NCBI RefSeq assembly: GCF_023223645.1
Contig: NZ_JALKBY010000009.1
Span: forward strand, 60,873-124,872
DNA length: 64,000 nt
Direction: 5' to 3'
Origin: Natroniella sulfidigena
Lineage (GTDB): Bacteria > Bacillota > Halanaerobiia > Halobacteroidales > Halobacteroidaceae
Shown: positions 15,873 to 27,613 of the stretch, one piece after another
How the letters are laid out: every line of letters starts with the position of its first letter
How positions within the stretch are numbered: position 1 is the first letter of the stretch
Position numbers and translations under genes: made by a program
Notes under the pieces: model-generated
The model's database searches: none
Told to the model about the DNA's origin: nothing
What the model saw: only the letters and a program-made list of their open reading frames with translations

Positions 15873-17996
15873 TTAATTTAAAACCAGATCAAAATCAACC
15901 TGCTGCTCTTCTACATTAACTTTACTAACCTTAACTTTTACTTTCTCACCTAATTGATACTTCTTAGCAGTTCTTTCCCCAATAAAAGATTGCTCATCTT
16001 CATGGTAATGATAATAATCATCGGTCATCGAACTAACATGTACTAAACCTTCAATTGTATTATCCAACTCTACAAAGAAACCAAAAGGCATAACACTGCT
16101 TATTATTCCCTCATACTCTTCCTCTAGCTTATCTTTCATATACTCAACCTTCTTTAAATCAAGTGTTTCTCGCTCTGCTTCCATAGCTTTTCTCTCTTGT
16201 ACGGAGCAATGATCTGTAATCCCTACTAATTTATTCTCCAAATCCTTACTGCGATTTTCAGACATAGTTTCTTGTTCAATTACTTCTTTAATGATTCGAT
16301 GGATCATTAAATCAGGATATCTTCTAATCGGTGAAGTGAAATGAGAATAATACTCAGAAGCTAATCCAAAGTGGCCAATATTATAAGGACTATAATGTGC
16401 TTGTTGCATTGTCCTCAATAAAACAGTATTAATAATCCTTTCTTCAGGCTCACCTGCTACCTTCTCTAAAACCTCCTGTAATGCTTTAGGGTGTATGTCA
16501 TCTTGTCTTCCCTTGATATGATAACCAAAGTTGTGAATAAAGCTATTTAAATCTTCTAATTTATCTTGAGGTGGTTGTTCATGGACTCGATAAATAAACG
16601 GGATTTCTCTAAAGTACATCTCTTGGGCTACAACCTCATTAGTCTTAATCATAAAATCTTCTATTAATTTTTCTGCAATCGTTCTTTCTACCTTAACAAC
16701 ATCAACTGGATTTCCTTCTTGATCAAGAATTATATTGGCCTCAGGAAAATCAAAATCAATACTTCCCTTATTATGACGCTCTTCTCTAATCAACTTTGAT
16801 AATTCTGCCATTGCTTCTAACTCTTCAATTATATCATCATACTCTTTAATCAATTCTTCTTCTCCATCTACCAACATTCTTTTAACTTTATTATAGGTTA
16901 ATCTATGATTAACCTTAATTACACTTTTAGCAAATTCATAATCCAATAACTCCCCAGTCTCTAAATCAAAATCCATTAAGACAGACATGGCTAATCTATT
17001 CTCATTAGACCGTAAACTACATAAATTATTAGATAACTTCTCCGGTAGCATAGGTATTACTCTATCCACTAAATAAACACTAGTTCCCCGATTAAGAGCT
17101 TCTTGATCCAAGCTACTTCCCTCTTTAACATAATACGTCACATCGGCTATATGAACTCCTAATCTAACCTTTTGTTCGTTTAATATTTCTAAAGAAACAG
17201 CATCATCAAAATCTTTAGCATCATCTCCATCAATCGTCACCATCTTCAAATCTCTTAGATCTTTTCTCGTCTCTATTTCTTGAGCTGGAATCTCTTCTGG
17301 AATCTCCTCTACTTGTTGTCTAACTTCTTCTGGAAACTCTTGTGGTAAATCTGCTTTCCTAATAATAGCTTCTATATCTACACCAGTCTCTTGTTTATGT
17401 CCTAAAATTTCGATAACTTTTCCTTCAGGATTTCTTCCTTTTTCGGGCCAACTTGTCAACTCAGCAACTACTTTATACCCTTCCTTAGCCCCATTTCTCT
17501 CATCCCTAGGAATGAAAACATCATGATAAATTCTGGAGTCATCAGACACAACAAAACCAAAATGTTCACTATCTTCATAATTTCCTACAATAGTTTTATT
17601 CTCTCTTTTTAATATCTTAACAATCTCTCCTGATAATTTTTCAGTTCCTTTGCCTCCCATAACCCTAACTACTACTTTATCATTATGCATAGCTCCATTC
17701 ATATCATTCAAATTAATATAAACATCCTGGTGCTCAGGATTATCAGGAATTAAAAAACCAAAACCTTTAGCATGCCCTTGTAGGCGACCTACTACTAGAT
17801 TCATTCGTTCAGGAACCCCATAACGTTCTTTACGATTTTTAATGATTAAGCCCTCTTGCTCCATTTCATTCAATACCTCTTCAAACATCTTGCGTTCTGA
17901 ATTCGGTATCTCCAAAACATTAACTAACTCTTCAATTGTTAATGGCTTATAAGCCTCTTCTCTCATGAAATTTAATATACTATTTTTAGTACTCAT
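15873..17996 (-). CDS. rnr: Ribonuclease R
   Basis: 707 residues. Order: N-terminal winged helix (MSTKNSILNFMREEAYKPLT), two cold-shock domains (about 65-220), the RNB catalytic domain with the acidic centre TIDGDDAKDFDDAVSLEI (about 252-270) and SPIRRYPDLMIHR near 560, and a C-terminal S1 domain (about 625-705). It degrades structured RNA 3' to 5' and removes non-stop mRNAs together with tmRNA/SmpB encoded just downstream. Normal family length. Confidence 0.96.
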   Translation of the reverse strand: MSTKNSILNFMREEAYKPLTIEELVNVLEIPNSERKMFEEVLNEMEQEGLIIKNRKERYGVPERMNLVVGRLQGHAKGFGFLIPDNPEHQDVYINLNDMNGAMHNDKVVVRVMGGKGTEKLSGEIVKILKRENKTIVGNYEDSEHFGFVVSDDSRIYHDVFIPRDERNGAKEGYKVVAELTSWPEKGRNPEGKVIEILGHKQETGVDIEAIIRKADLPQEFPEEVRQQVEEIPEEIPAQEIETRKDLRDLKMVTIDGDDAKDFDDAVSLEILNEQKVRLGVHIADVTYYVKEGSSLDQEALNRGTSVYLVDRVIPMLPEKLSNNLCSLRSNENRLAMSVLMDFDLETGELLDYEFAKSVIKVNHRLTYNKVKRMLVDGEEELIKEYDDIIEELEAMAELSKLIREERHNKGSIDFDFPEANIILDQEGNPVDVVKVERTIAEKLIEDFMIKTNEVVAQEMYFREIPFIYRVHEQPPQDKLEDLNSFIHNFGYHIKGRQDDIHPKALQEVLEKVAGEPEERIINTVLLRTMQQAHYSPYNIGHFGLASEYYSHFTSPIRRYPDLMIHRIIKEVIEQETMSENRSKDLENKLVGITDHCSVQERKAMEAERETLDLKKVEYMKDKLEEEYEGIISSVMPFGFFVELDNTIEGLVHVSSMTDDYYHYHEDEQSFIGERTAKKYQLGEKVKVKVSKVNVEEQQVDFDLVLN

Positions 17997-18114
17997 AATC
18001 TCCCCCCATTCTTATTCTTGCTAAATTATTATTCCTCACTTTAATTAAATTTATGTATTAAAAAACATAACTCTTAGCCAGATAAAAATCCAACCAAGAG
18101 TTTAACTAAATTAA

Positions 18115-18339
18115 CTATTGAATAGCTACTATTACTAAGGATAACAACATAAATAAGACAGCCATTACTATTGTTAATTTATTCAAAAAACTATCTAACG
18201 CTTTACCTTTTCCTCCAAACATCGACGTAGCTCCACCATCAATTGCTCCAGACAGTCCAGCACTCTTTCCAGACTGCAATAATACTGCAACGATTAAAAC
18301 AATTGAAACAATAATTAGAAGCACTTTAAGAATCAGCAC
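18115..18339 (-). CDS. secG: Protein-export membrane protein SecG
   Basis: A two-helix protein of about 74 residues with the family signature VLLQSGKSAGLSGAIDGGAT between helices (about 4-24 and 49-74). It stabilises SecYE during SecA-driven export. The first GTG (18348) lies inside the GGGGG ribosome-binding site, so the second GTG at 18339, 8 bases downstream of it, is the likelier start. It lies between eno and rnr, the usual neighbourhood. Confidence 0.92.
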   Translation of the reverse strand: MLILKVLLIIVSIVLIVAVLLQSGKSAGLSGAIDGGATSMFGGKGKALDSFLNKLTIVMAVLFMLLSLVIVAIQ

Positions 18340-18407
18340 TTTTTGCACCCCCTAGTTAAAAATCCAACTATCATTTTAACATATTTAAATAAAAAAAGCA
18401 ATTGATA

Positions 18408-18433
18408 AAAGGTGCAGGAAATCCCACACCTTA
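18408..18433 (-). terminator. Probable terminator after eno
   Basis: Minus strand AAGGTGTGGGA-TT-TCCTGCACCTTTT forms a stem with one mismatch, just past the enolase stop; the T run is short (TTTTAT). Confidence 0.5.
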
Positions 18434-18443
18434 TTTAATCTAA

Positions 18444-19757
<1,314 letters not shown>

Positions 19758-19759
19758 TT

Positions 19760-19861
19760 ATTGATATAAGGCTTAAGTTTAAGACTAAGTTTAAGTTTAA
19801 GTCAACCACTAGAAACATAAGGGCTTAGCTCTTACTTAGACTTAGACTCAAACTTAAACTG
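19760..19861. repeat. Interspersed repeat family B (TAAGTTTAAG type)
   Basis: Starts TTGATATAAGG, then degenerate direct copies of TAAGTTTAAG, a short centre, and the inverted counterpart (CTTAGACTCAAACTTAAACT). The two arms can pair into a long hairpin. Other copies lie at 38229, 45698, 45816, 46256 and 52106. Confidence 0.7.
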
Positions 19862-19874
19862 AATTGTAATTAAG

Positions 19875-21428
19875 TTAACTCTTATTATTCTCAATCAATG
19901 AGTTTCCAGTCATCTCCTCTGGTATTTCAATCTCTAATAAATCTAGCATTGTAGGAGCTACATCTGCTAATTTACCTCCATCCATTAACTCTATACCTGT
20001 CTGCTGCTGATTGATATAAATTAAAGGAACTTGACTATTCGTATGAGCAGTAAATGGTTCTTCAGTTTCATAATCAATCATCTGATCACTATTCCCATGA
20101 TCAGCTGTAATTAGAACTGCTCCCTCTAACTCTTTCACTTTATCAACCACCTTGCCCAAACATTCATCAACTACCTCTAATGCTTCAACAACAGCATCAA
20201 AATAACCAGTATGCCCTACCATATCAGGATTAGCATAATTTAAAATTACAACATCATAATCCTCTTCCTCAAGTTGTTCAATTAATTTATCGGTTACTTG
20301 ATAAGCACTCATTTCGGGTTTCATCTCATAAGTAGCAACCTCTGGGGAAGGAATTAACTCCCTACTTTCTCCCTGATTAGGAGCTTCTTTTCCTCCATTA
20401 AAGAAGAAGGTTACATGAGCATACTTTTCAGTCTCTGCAGTTCGTAATTGCTTTAAGTCATGCTCAGCTAATACTTGACCTAAAGTATTCTTAATCTCTA
20501 CAGGAGGAAAAGCAATTGGGGCATCAATCGTTTCATCATACTCAGTCATACAGACAAAATAAACCTCCGGATGCTCTCTTCTCTCAAATCCATCAAACTC
20601 CTGATCACTTAAGGCTCTAGTCAATTGACGAGCTCTATCAGGTCGAAAATTAAAGAAGATAACTGAGTCATCATTTTGTAAAGTTGTCACTGGTTCTTTT
20701 TGCTGATCAACAATTACTGTTGGTAATACAAATTCATCTTCTTTATCTTGAGCATAAGAGTTTTCAATTGCTTCAATAGCTGTAGTAGCTACCTCTCCTT
20801 CTCCAAGACAGATCGCATCGTAAGCTTTTTGAGTTCGCTCCCAACGATGATCACGATCCATATAATAGTAGCGACCACCGATTGTCGCTATTTGACCTAT
20901 ACCTAGCTCAGACATCTTCTCTTCTAAAGCTGTGACATATTTTTTAGCACAAGCTGGAGGTACATCTCTTCCATCTAATGGTGCATGTATATAAACCTCT
21001 TTTACTTCATTTTTCTTAGCTAATTCTAACAAAGCATATAAATGCTCAATATGACTATGTACTCCACCATCAGATAATAACCCCATTAAATGTAAAGCAC
21101 TATTATTCTGCTTTACATTTTCGATTGCTTTTAAGAGAACTTCATTTTCAAAAAAAGATTGATCCTCAATGGACTTATTAATCCGTGTGAAATCCTGATA
21201 AACAACCCTTCCTGCACCTAAGTTAAGATGGCCAACCTCTGAATTACCCATCTGCCCCTCTGGCAATCCAACTGCATCTCCTGCAGCATCAAGGGTAGTA
21301 GTTGGGTATTTAGCAAATAATTCATCAAAGTTAGAAGTATTAGCTGCTTTAACTGCATTTCCTTTATCTTCTTCATTAAGACCAAATCCATCTAATATCA
21401 TCAATACTAGCGGTTTAGGTATTGCCAC
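19875..21428 (-). CDS. gpmI: 2,3-bisphosphoglycerate-independent phosphoglycerate mutase
   Basis: 517 residues from GTG 21428. The ATG at 21449 reads MEEGEIT, which is simply the ribosome-binding site (GGAGGAAGGAG) translated, so GTG with an 8-base spacer is the start. Alkaline-phosphatase superfamily Mn enzyme: MILDGFGLN, catalytic Ser63 in [29 protein letters not shown], and the metal-binding [12 protein letters not shown] and [10 protein letters not shown]. It interconverts 3- and 2-phosphoglycerate. Confidence 0.96.
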   Translation of the reverse strand: MAIPKPLVLMILDGFGLNEEDKGNAVKAANTSNFDELFAKYPTTTLDAAGDAVGLPEGQMGNSEVGHLNLGAGRVVYQDFTRINKSIEDQSFFENEVLLKAIENVKQNNSALHLMGLLSDGGVHSHIEHLYALLELAKKNEVKEVYIHAPLDGRDVPPACAKKYVTALEEKMSELGIGQIATIGGRYYYMDRDHRWERTQKAYDAICLGEGEVATTAIEAIENSYAQDKEDEFVLPTVIVDQQKEPVTTLQNDDSVIFFNFRPDRARQLTRALSDQEFDGFERREHPEVYFVCMTEYDETIDAPIAFPPVEIKNTLGQVLAEHDLKQLRTAETEKYAHVTFFFNGGKEAPNQGESRELIPSPEVATYEMKPEMSAYQVTDKLIEQLEEEDYDVVILNYANPDMVGHTGYFDAVVEALEVVDECLGKVVDKVKELEGAVLITADHGNSDQMIDYETEEPFTAHTNSQVPLIYINQQQTGIELMDGGKLADVAPTMLDLLEIEIPEEMTGNSLIENNKS

Positions 21429-21484
21429 CGTTATCTCTCCTTCCTCCATAATATCCTACCCAAAATATAGATAATCAAACCTAC

Positions 21485-21680
21485 TTGATATTTAGTGGCA
21501 CTTTGCCACTAAATATCAGTGTACAGTTTACGGTTTACAGTTGACAGTTAAACCCATTAAAATCTTAAAATCAAAATCACCCTAACCTATAGGCGTAAGG
21601 AATTTTAGAGGTCTTAAGCTTTTAATCTCTTGATCTTAACTGTACACTGTTCACTGTACACTGTCAACTCAATATTGTAC
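21485..21680. repeat. Interspersed repeat family A, copy 1
   Basis: About 195 bases between tpiA and gpmI. A head palindrome (TGATATTTAGTGGCA/TGCCACTAAATATCA) is followed by degenerate GTTTACGGTTTACAGTTGAC units, a variable centre, and the inverted set CACTGTACACTGTCAACTC ending AATATTGTA. Related copies: 26388, 32649, 52285 and 61501. Confidence 0.8.
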
Positions 21681-21744
21681 TACTTCATTTCAAAGTTGAC
21701 CATCTTAAATACAGCTTACCTATTAGAGTGTAAGTAGTGTTATC

Positions 21745-22497
21745 TTAGTCAAACTTAACAATTTGGGAGAATGATTCAGCCTCTAGACTAGCTCCTCCTA
21801 CCAATGCTCCATCAATATTAGGTTGAGCCATAATCTCTGTTACATTATGTGGCTTAACACTACCACCATATTGGATTCGTACAGCTTCTGCTGTTTTTTG
21901 ATCATACATCTTAGCAACCTTTTCACGAATAAAGCTGATTATTTCTTCAGCTTGCTCTGGAGTAGCAGTCTCTCCAGTTCCAATCGCCCATAGTGGTTCA
22001 TAAGCAAGTACCATATTCTTTACATCTGCTGCTTCAATTCCTGATAAGCCAGCTTCTAGTTGGAATTCAACCTTATCAAAGTGAGCCCCTGATTCTCGCT
22101 CGGCTAACTTCTCTCCAATACATAAGATCGGATTTAAATCTTCAGCAAACGCAGTCTTTAATTTTAAGTTCAATAGTTGATCATCTTCACCAAAAATCTC
22201 TCTTCTTTCAGAGTGACCGATGATTACATACTCACATCCTACAGATTTGATCATTGCTGGAGATAACTCCCCTGTATAAGCCCCACTTTCTTTCCAATAC
22301 ATATTTTCAGCACCAAGAGCAATATTTGTATCAGCAACGACTTTATTCATAGCATATAAGTCAACTGCTGGAGCACAAATAGCAATATCTACATCTTCAA
22401 CTCCAGCTACCAATTCTTTTAATTCTGTTACCATCTCTACAGCCTCATCAACCGTCTTATTCATCTTCCAATTTCCAGCAATAAATGGTCTACGCAT
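21745..22497 (-). CDS. tpiA: Triosephosphate isomerase
   Basis: 250 residues, standard TIM barrel. Substrate and catalytic residues are visible: GNWKMN (Asn/Lys), IIGHSERREIFGE (His about 95) and the catalytic Glu in LAYEPLWAIGTG, plus the phosphate-binding IQYGGSVKP and GALVGGASL. It interconverts dihydroxyacetone phosphate and glyceraldehyde 3-phosphate. GGAGGGG precedes ATG 22497. Between pgk and gpmI in the glycolytic operon. Confidence 0.97.
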   Translation of the reverse strand: MRRPFIAGNWKMNKTVDEAVEMVTELKELVAGVEDVDIAICAPAVDLYAMNKVVADTNIALGAENMYWKESGAYTGELSPAMIKSVGCEYVIIGHSERREIFGEDDQLLNLKLKTAFAEDLNPILCIGEKLAERESGAHFDKVEFQLEAGLSGIEAADVKNMVLAYEPLWAIGTGETATPEQAEEIISFIREKVAKMYDQKTAEAVRIQYGGSVKPHNVTEIMAQPNIDGALVGGASLEAESFSQIVKFD

Positions 22498-22542
22498 AAT
22501 TTACCCCTCCATTTTTGTAAGTTCTTAGTTAGATATATTTCT

Positions 22543-22622
22543 TGATCAGTCTAAAATTTTAGACTGATCGTATTAAATTTCAACTAATGAAGTGCTTCCC
22601 GCCCAGTCTAAAAATAAAGACT
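22543..22622. repeat. Two hairpins between pgk and tpiA
   Basis: GATCAGTCTAAAA/TTTTAGACTGATC (22545-22570) is a perfect 26-base palindrome, and CCAGTCT...AGACTGG (22600-22623) follows with the same AGTCT core. They may act as mRNA stabilisers or processing sites in the glycolytic operon. Confidence 0.5.
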
Positions 22623-22683
22623 GGCCGTGTCCATGTAACTTTACCTCTTATTTTAATTTTTAACTTAGCATTAATTGCTTTTC

Positions 22684-23868
22684 TTATTTGTCATTCAACG
22701 CCTCCACTGCAGGCAAAGCCTTACCTTGGAAAAATTGCAACGATGCTCCTCCACCGGTTGATATGTGGGTCATCTCATTCTCCAACCCAGCCTTTTTGAC
22801 TGCTGCTGCAGAATCTCCACCACCGATAATTGTAGTTGCATCAGAATCTGCTAAGGCTTGAGCTACTTGGTTAGTTCCCTTAGCAAAGTTATCCATTTCA
22901 AAGACTCCCATTGGCCCATTCCATAAAATTGTTTCAGCTTGATTAATTATGTCACTATAATTTTTAACTGTTTCCGGGCCAACATCCAATGCTTGCCAGC
23001 CAGCTTCAATCCCATCTACTGCCACTACCTTATGTTCAGCATCAGCAGCAAAATCATCAGCAACAACCACATCAACAGGTAATGCTAAGTTAACCCCTTT
23101 AGCTTCAGCCTGTTCAATCAACTCTTTAGCTAAATCAATCTTATCCTCTTCTAGCAAAGAATCTCCAGTTTCATACCCTTGAGCAGCAATGAAGGTATTG
23201 GCCATTCCACCACCAATCAATAAGGCATCAACCTTCTCTATTAATGCTTCAATTACTCCAATCTTATCAGATACCTTTGCTCCACCAATAATAGCTACAA
23301 AAGGTTGGCCCGGATTTTTTACCGCTTGGCCCATCGTCTCTAGCTCATTTTGAATTAAAAATCCTACTGCTGCTTCATCAACATAATCAGCAACTCCTGC
23401 TGTAGAAGCATGAGCTCGATGGGTAGCTCCAAAAGCATCATTGACATAGATGTCTGCTAATTGACCAAGCTGTTTAGCAAACTCTGGATCATTCTTCTTT
23501 TCTCCAGGATTAAATCGAGTATTTTCCAGCAATAATACATCTCCAGTTTCCATTCTAGAGATTGCCTCTTGAGGCTCATCACCAACAGTATCATCAGTCT
23601 TAATTACTGCCTGCTCTAATTTATTTGATAATACTTGTGCAACTGGATCTAATCTTAACTCCTCTTTAACTTCACCACCCGGTCGCCCTAAATGGCTCAT
23701 TAAGATTACTTTTGCATCTTGCTCAATTAAATAATTAATTGTCGGCAAAGCTGCTTCAACTCTTGTATCATCTGTTACTGTTCCATCTTCTAAAGGTACA
23801 TTAAAGTCAACTCTTACCAAGACTCTCTTTCCCTTAACATCTACATCCTTCAATGTCTTTTTATCCAT
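22684..23868 (-). CDS. pgk: Phosphoglycerate kinase
   Basis: 394 residues, two-domain kinase. Visible: [20 protein letters not shown], the substrate-binding [27 protein letters not shown], and the nucleotide-binding [29 protein letters not shown] and [13 protein letters not shown]. It makes ATP from 1,3-bisphosphoglycerate. Strongly acidic composition. GGAGGTG precedes ATG 23868; gap of 141 bases from gap, which contains a family C repeat. Confidence 0.97.
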   Translation of the reverse strand: MDKKTLKDVDVKGKRVLVRVDFNVPLEDGTVTDDTRVEAALPTINYLIEQDAKVILMSHLGRPGGEVKEELRLDPVAQVLSNKLEQAVIKTDDTVGDEPQEAISRMETGDVLLLENTRFNPGEKKNDPEFAKQLGQLADIYVNDAFGATHRAHASTAGVADYVDEAAVGFLIQNELETMGQAVKNPGQPFVAIIGGAKVSDKIGVIEALIEKVDALLIGGGMANTFIAAQGYETGDSLLEEDKIDLAKELIEQAEAKGVNLALPVDVVVADDFAADAEHKVVAVDGIEAGWQALDVGPETVKNYSDIINQAETILWNGPMGVFEMDNFAKGTNQVAQALADSDATTIIGGGDSAAAVKKAGLENEMTHISTGGGASLQFFQGKALPAVEALNDK

Positions 23869-23902
23869 TATTTACACACCTCCACAGTTATAACTTTCTT
23901 AG

Positions 23903-23972
23903 TAATTTGTAACTAATTACTAGTTGCTAGTCACCAGTTACTAATTACCAATCACTAATCTGTAAGTTATTT
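23903..23972. repeat. Interspersed repeat family C (ACTAGTTACTAATCAC type)
   Basis: Degenerate tandem units of about 8-9 bases (AACTAATTACTAGTTGCTAG, CACCAGTTACTAATTACC). Similar tracts lie at 43549-43626 and 60478-60530. Confidence 0.6.
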
Positions 23973-24009
23973 TAGGGCCAGAAATAATCTGACCCCAAAA
24001 TTAACTAGC

Positions 24010-25005
24010 TTACAATTTAAGTGCTAAATCAATAACTCGATTAGTATAACTTAACTCATTATCATACCAAGAAATAATTTTAACCATATTACCATTAACA
24101 ACCATTGTAGAGTCAGCATCTACTAAAGAAGAATGTTCAATTCCCATAATATCACGAGATACAAGCTCTTCTTCAGTATAACCTAAAACACCATTCATTT
24201 CACCTTCAGCTTTTTCTTTAAGTGCAGCATTTACCTCTTCTACAGTAACATCCTGACCTAAAGTAAATACTCCATCAACACAAGAACCATTAGGAACTGG
24301 AACTCTCATTGCCATTCCATCAATCTTACCTTCCAATTCAGGTAATACCTTAGTAGTTGCAATAGCAGCACCAGTAGTAGTAGGTATAATATTCTCAGCA
24401 GCAGCTCTACCTCTTCTTCGCTTACCTGCAGGAGCATCCAAGATAGCTTGAGTAGCAGTATAACCATGCACTGTAGTAATTAGAGCTTTTTCAATTCCAA
24501 ACTCATCATTTAAAGCTTTAGCTAATGGAGCTAAACAATTAGTTGTACAAGATGCGTTAGAAACAATCTTATCATCATCAGATAGCTCATCATCATTAAC
24601 ACCAAGTACAATTGTATTATCAATCTCATCTTTAGCTGGTACCGTTAAAAGAACCTTTTTCGCTCCAGCTTCTAAATGTTGTGCTATCTGTTCTCTCTTT
24701 CTAAATACACCAGTAGCCTCAATTACAACATCAATATCATTTTCACCCCATGGCAATTCAGTAGGCTCAGGAATTGCAGTAACCGCAATCTCATTACCAT
24801 TAACTACTAAGTTACCTTCATTAACTTCTACAGTTCCATCAAAACGACCATGCACAGAGTCATACCTCAATAGATAAGCTAAAGTTTCAACATCAGTCAA
24901 ATCGTTGATAGCAACAATCTCTAAATCTTCACCTCTTTGTTCAACCAACCTTAAAAAGCCTCTCCCAATACGACCAAAACCATTAATTGCAATTTTTTTA
25001 CTCAT
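24010..25005 (-). CDS. gap: Glyceraldehyde-3-phosphate dehydrogenase
   Basis: 331 residues. NAD-binding GFGRIGRGFLR, NDLTD (typical of the glycolytic NAD enzyme), catalytic Cys153 in SNASCTTNCLAPL, His in TTVHGYTATQ, and AGKRRRGRAAAENIIPT. It oxidises glyceraldehyde 3-phosphate to 1,3-bisphosphoglycerate. AAGGAGGAG precedes ATG 25005. It follows cggR by 59 bases, as in Bacillus, and should be controlled by CggR. Confidence 0.97.
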   Translation of the reverse strand: MSKKIAINGFGRIGRGFLRLVEQRGEDLEIVAINDLTDVETLAYLLRYDSVHGRFDGTVEVNEGNLVVNGNEIAVTAIPEPTELPWGENDIDVVIEATGVFRKREQIAQHLEAGAKKVLLTVPAKDEIDNTIVLGVNDDELSDDDKIVSNASCTTNCLAPLAKALNDEFGIEKALITTVHGYTATQAILDAPAGKRRRGRAAAENIIPTTTGAAIATTKVLPELEGKIDGMAMRVPVPNGSCVDGVFTLGQDVTVEEVNAALKEKAEGEMNGVLGYTEEELVSRDIMGIEHSSLVDADSTMVVNGNMVKIISWYDNELSYTNRVIDLALKL

Positions 25006-25064
25006 CTTAACTCCTCCTTATAACTTTTAGTTTTATTTGAAAATAAAGCTTTAAAACCTAAGCT

Positions 25065-26084
25065 TTACTTTGTCAACTCTAAAATAGCTTTTGCAGCTTC
25101 TTCATCAGTGATCAAGATATCTTGATGCCTAGCTGAAATAACAGCCAAAATTGCTTTTGCCTTGCTCTTACCTCCAGCAATAGCAATTACCTTTTTTATC
25201 TTAACCAGCTCAGATAATTTTAACCCTACACTTGTTGTGGAATAAACAATCTCTCCTGCTTGATCAAAATAATAACCAAAAGCTTCTCCAACAGCCCCAA
25301 CTGACTTCAATTGTTCAATCTTTGCTAGTGGCATACTCCTTCTTTCGGCCATTACCTCTGCAGTTCCTATCCCATGAACCAAAATATCTGCCTGTTTAGA
25401 TAATTCTAAAACTCCTTGAATTGAATCTTCAGTAAGCAACCTAGAAATTGTCTCTTCTTTTAAATTATCTGGTATATGTAATAGATGATACTCGCCACCT
25501 AATTTATCGGAAATCTTGGCCCCAATAGTATTTGCTTGAATCTCAACCCCTTCTCCTAATCCCCCTCGAGCTGGTACTACCGTAACATCTAAATCTTCTT
25601 GGCATGGTACCATCATTTCAGCTACAGTAGCTAAAGTAGTACCACCAGTTACAGCAATAATATCCTCTTTAGAGATTAAATCCTTTAAAAAATCAGCAGC
25701 AAACCTTCCTAATTCTTCCTGATCTTGACCAGTACCCAAACCATTAGGAACAATATATACATCTATACCTAAGACTTGCTTTAGTTGACGCTCTAAATTA
25801 GTAGTTCCTCTTAATTCTTTAATATAACCATCCAACTGCCACAATATTCTCTCTCCACTGACAGTAATTTTAGTACCAGCGGCAGTAATTTCAATAAAAT
25901 CCTTTTCCCTAAAAAAAACTAAATGATTACGCACAGTCCTCTCACTTAAATTAAGCTTATTAGCCAAAGACCTACGACCAATCGGCTGTAACCGAGAGAT
26001 ATTCTTCAAAACACCATATCTTTTTTCAATCATCTTAATCAATTCTGGTGCTATCTCTTGTTGTAATTTAAAATAATCTACCAT
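25065..26084 (-). CDS. cggR: Central glycolytic genes regulator CggR (SorC/DeoR family)
   Basis: 339 residues. An N-terminal winged helix-turn-helix (GRRSLANKLNLSERTVRNHL) is joined to a SorC sugar-phosphate-binding domain with the phosphate-binding TGGTTLATVAEMM and PARGGLGEGVEIQANTI. In Bacillus the protein represses the gap operon and is released by fructose-1,6-bisphosphate. It heads the operon, and a matching CGGGACA-type operator lies at 26225-26261 upstream of its own gene. Confidence 0.93.
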   Translation of the reverse strand: MVDYFKLQQEIAPELIKMIEKRYGVLKNISRLQPIGRRSLANKLNLSERTVRNHLVFFREKDFIEITAAGTKITVSGERILWQLDGYIKELRGTTNLERQLKQVLGIDVYIVPNGLGTGQDQEELGRFAADFLKDLISKEDIIAVTGGTTLATVAEMMVPCQEDLDVTVVPARGGLGEGVEIQANTIGAKISDKLGGEYHLLHIPDNLKEETISRLLTEDSIQGVLELSKQADILVHGIGTAEVMAERRSMPLAKIEQLKSVGAVGEAFGYYFDQAGEIVYSTTSVGLKLSELVKIKKVIAIAGGKSKAKAILAVISARHQDILITDEEAAKAILELTK

Positions 26085-26224
26085 ACGAAATCCCCCAAGT
26101 TAAACCTTCATCAATATCTTATACTTATTATCTCCTCAATCAACTTCTTAATATACTGGAAATATCATCTTTTAGTAGCTAATTAATTCAATTTAATTCT
26201 AATACTTGATTAATATTCTAACTG

Positions 26225-26261
26225 CGGGACAAATATGTCCAAGTAGTATGGATTTGTCCCG
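26225..26261 (-). promoter_or_regulatory. CggR operator
   Basis: CGGGACAAATATGTCC (26225-26240) and GGATTTGTCCCG (26250-26261) share the CGGGAC/TGTC elements of the Bacillus CggR operator. It lies 141 bases upstream of cggR, fitting autorepression of the glycolytic operon. Confidence 0.75.
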
Positions 26262-26387
26262 ATGCACCTAAAAAATAAATCAAGACAACAATTACTTCTG
26301 TTACCACTTTTAATTTTTCTAGATGAAGAATATAATTCCTGCAAGAAAAATAACTTTTTTTATTTTTTATGATAAACTTAAGTCGTA

Positions 26388-26607
26388 TTGATATAAAGTG
26401 GCACTTTGCCACTTTATATCAGTTGACAGTGAACAGTTGACGGTTGACAGTTAAAAATCTAAATTCAAACCACTCTAAACTCTTAAACATAAGACTTTTC
26501 AAAGGTTTTAAGGTCTTAAGCTTTTAAGATTTTGACCTTCAACTGTCAACTGTAAACCGTAAACTGTCAACTCAATATTGTGGCACTAAAAGTGCCACAA
26601 TATTGTA
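26388..26607. repeat. Interspersed repeat family A, copy 2 (without inner palindrome)
   Basis: Head palindrome TATAAAGTGGCA/TGCCACTTTATA, GTTGACAGT-type units, variable centre, inverted ACTGTCAACTGTAAACCG units, and tail palindrome AATATTGTGGCAC-TAAAA-GTGCCACAATATT. Compared with copies 3 and 4 it lacks about 50 bases containing the ACGAAGGGTT hairpin. Confidence 0.8.
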
Positions 26608-26647
26608 ATTAAACTTCACTCACACTGATTACAGACACTAACACTAT

Positions 26648-27583
26648 CTACTTCCCCTTCAATTTATCGGCTATCTTTTTAATCCTTCTTAAGCGATGAT
26701 TGACCCCCGATTTACTCAAAGTTGGCTCTAATAACTCTCCTAACTCCTTTAAACTAGAGTAAGGATTCTTCCTTCTCAATTCTGCTATCTCCTGTAAACT
26801 GGTCGGTAATTTATCCAATCCCTGTAAACTATCAATCAATTCAATATCTTCTAAATGTCTCTGAGCTGCAACTACTGTCTTATTTAAATTAGCTGTTTCA
26901 CAATTAACAATTCGATTAACTCGATTACGAACTTCCTTATAAACTCGAGCATTTTCAAATTGTAACACTGCCCAATCAGAGCCAATCAAATTCATCACCT
27001 TAATAATATCATCAGCTTTTTTCAGATATAATAAATAACCACCATTTTTTTGACGCCGTTTTAAATCAATTTTAAACTTCATACATAATTTCTGTAGCTG
27101 TATAGCATATTTTTCTGAACTAACTGTCACTTCTAAATGATACTCACTATCAGGATTGCTGACTGATCCAACAGCCAAAAAAACCCCTCGTAAATAAGAT
27201 CTTGTACAACATTTATTAGCTATTAATTCTTCTTTAATCTGATGATTAAGTTGATACTCATCTGTAATCAAACCACATTCAATCAAAACTTCTCTAACGC
27301 CTGGTTGAGGTGGCACCCTAATAATATAATAATTCTTCTTATCTAAATACATCTTTTTCCTAACAATTATATGTGTGAAAAAATCAAACTGCTCTTGTAA
27401 TAATCTATAAATCCTTCTTGCTACTGCAGCATTCTTACTTTTTAAATTTAAAGCTAATTGTTGATTATCTATTCTTAAGCTTCCATTATTTTTAACTAAA
27501 GCTGCTAGCTCAACTACTCTACAACACTCAGCACCAAAGTCTTGTCTTGCTACTTCATTTTTAACTTCATCTGTAAATGACAT
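26648..27583 (-). CDS. whiA: WhiA sporulation/cell-division regulator
   Basis: 311 residues from ATG 27583 (MSFTDEVKNEVAR); the upstream GTG at 27595 lies in the GGTGG ribosome-binding site. The N-terminal part is a degenerate LAGLIDADG-type domain (CTRSYLRGVFLAVGSVSNPD), and the C-terminal part is a helix-turn-helix (SLKELGELLEPTLSKSGVNH). WhiA influences division and, in actinobacteria, sporulation. Follows yvcK and rapZ in the conserved three-gene cluster. Confidence 0.94.
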   Translation of the reverse strand: MSFTDEVKNEVARQDFGAECCRVVELAALVKNNGSLRIDNQQLALNLKSKNAAVARRIYRLLQEQFDFFTHIIVRKKMYLDKKNYYIIRVPPQPGVREVLIECGLITDEYQLNHQIKEELIANKCCTRSYLRGVFLAVGSVSNPDSEYHLEVTVSSEKYAIQLQKLCMKFKIDLKRRQKNGGYLLYLKKADDIIKVMNLIGSDWAVLQFENARVYKEVRNRVNRIVNCETANLNKTVVAAQRHLEDIELIDSLQGLDKLPTSLQEIAELRRKNPYSSLKELGELLEPTLSKSGVNHRLRRIKKIADKLKGK

Positions 27584-27613
27584 ATCTATTCCCACCTTTT
27601 AATTCTTACCTGC

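Noticed and set aside
21485..21680. Possible CRISPR array from repeated GTTTACAGTTGACAGT units
   Set aside because: Units are degenerate, directly abutting without unique spacers, and are followed by their own inverted copies; no cas genes.
26218..26412. 64-codon minus-strand ORF upstream of cggR
   Set aside because: It covers the CggR operator and enters repeat family A; no ribosome-binding site and no protein-like pattern.
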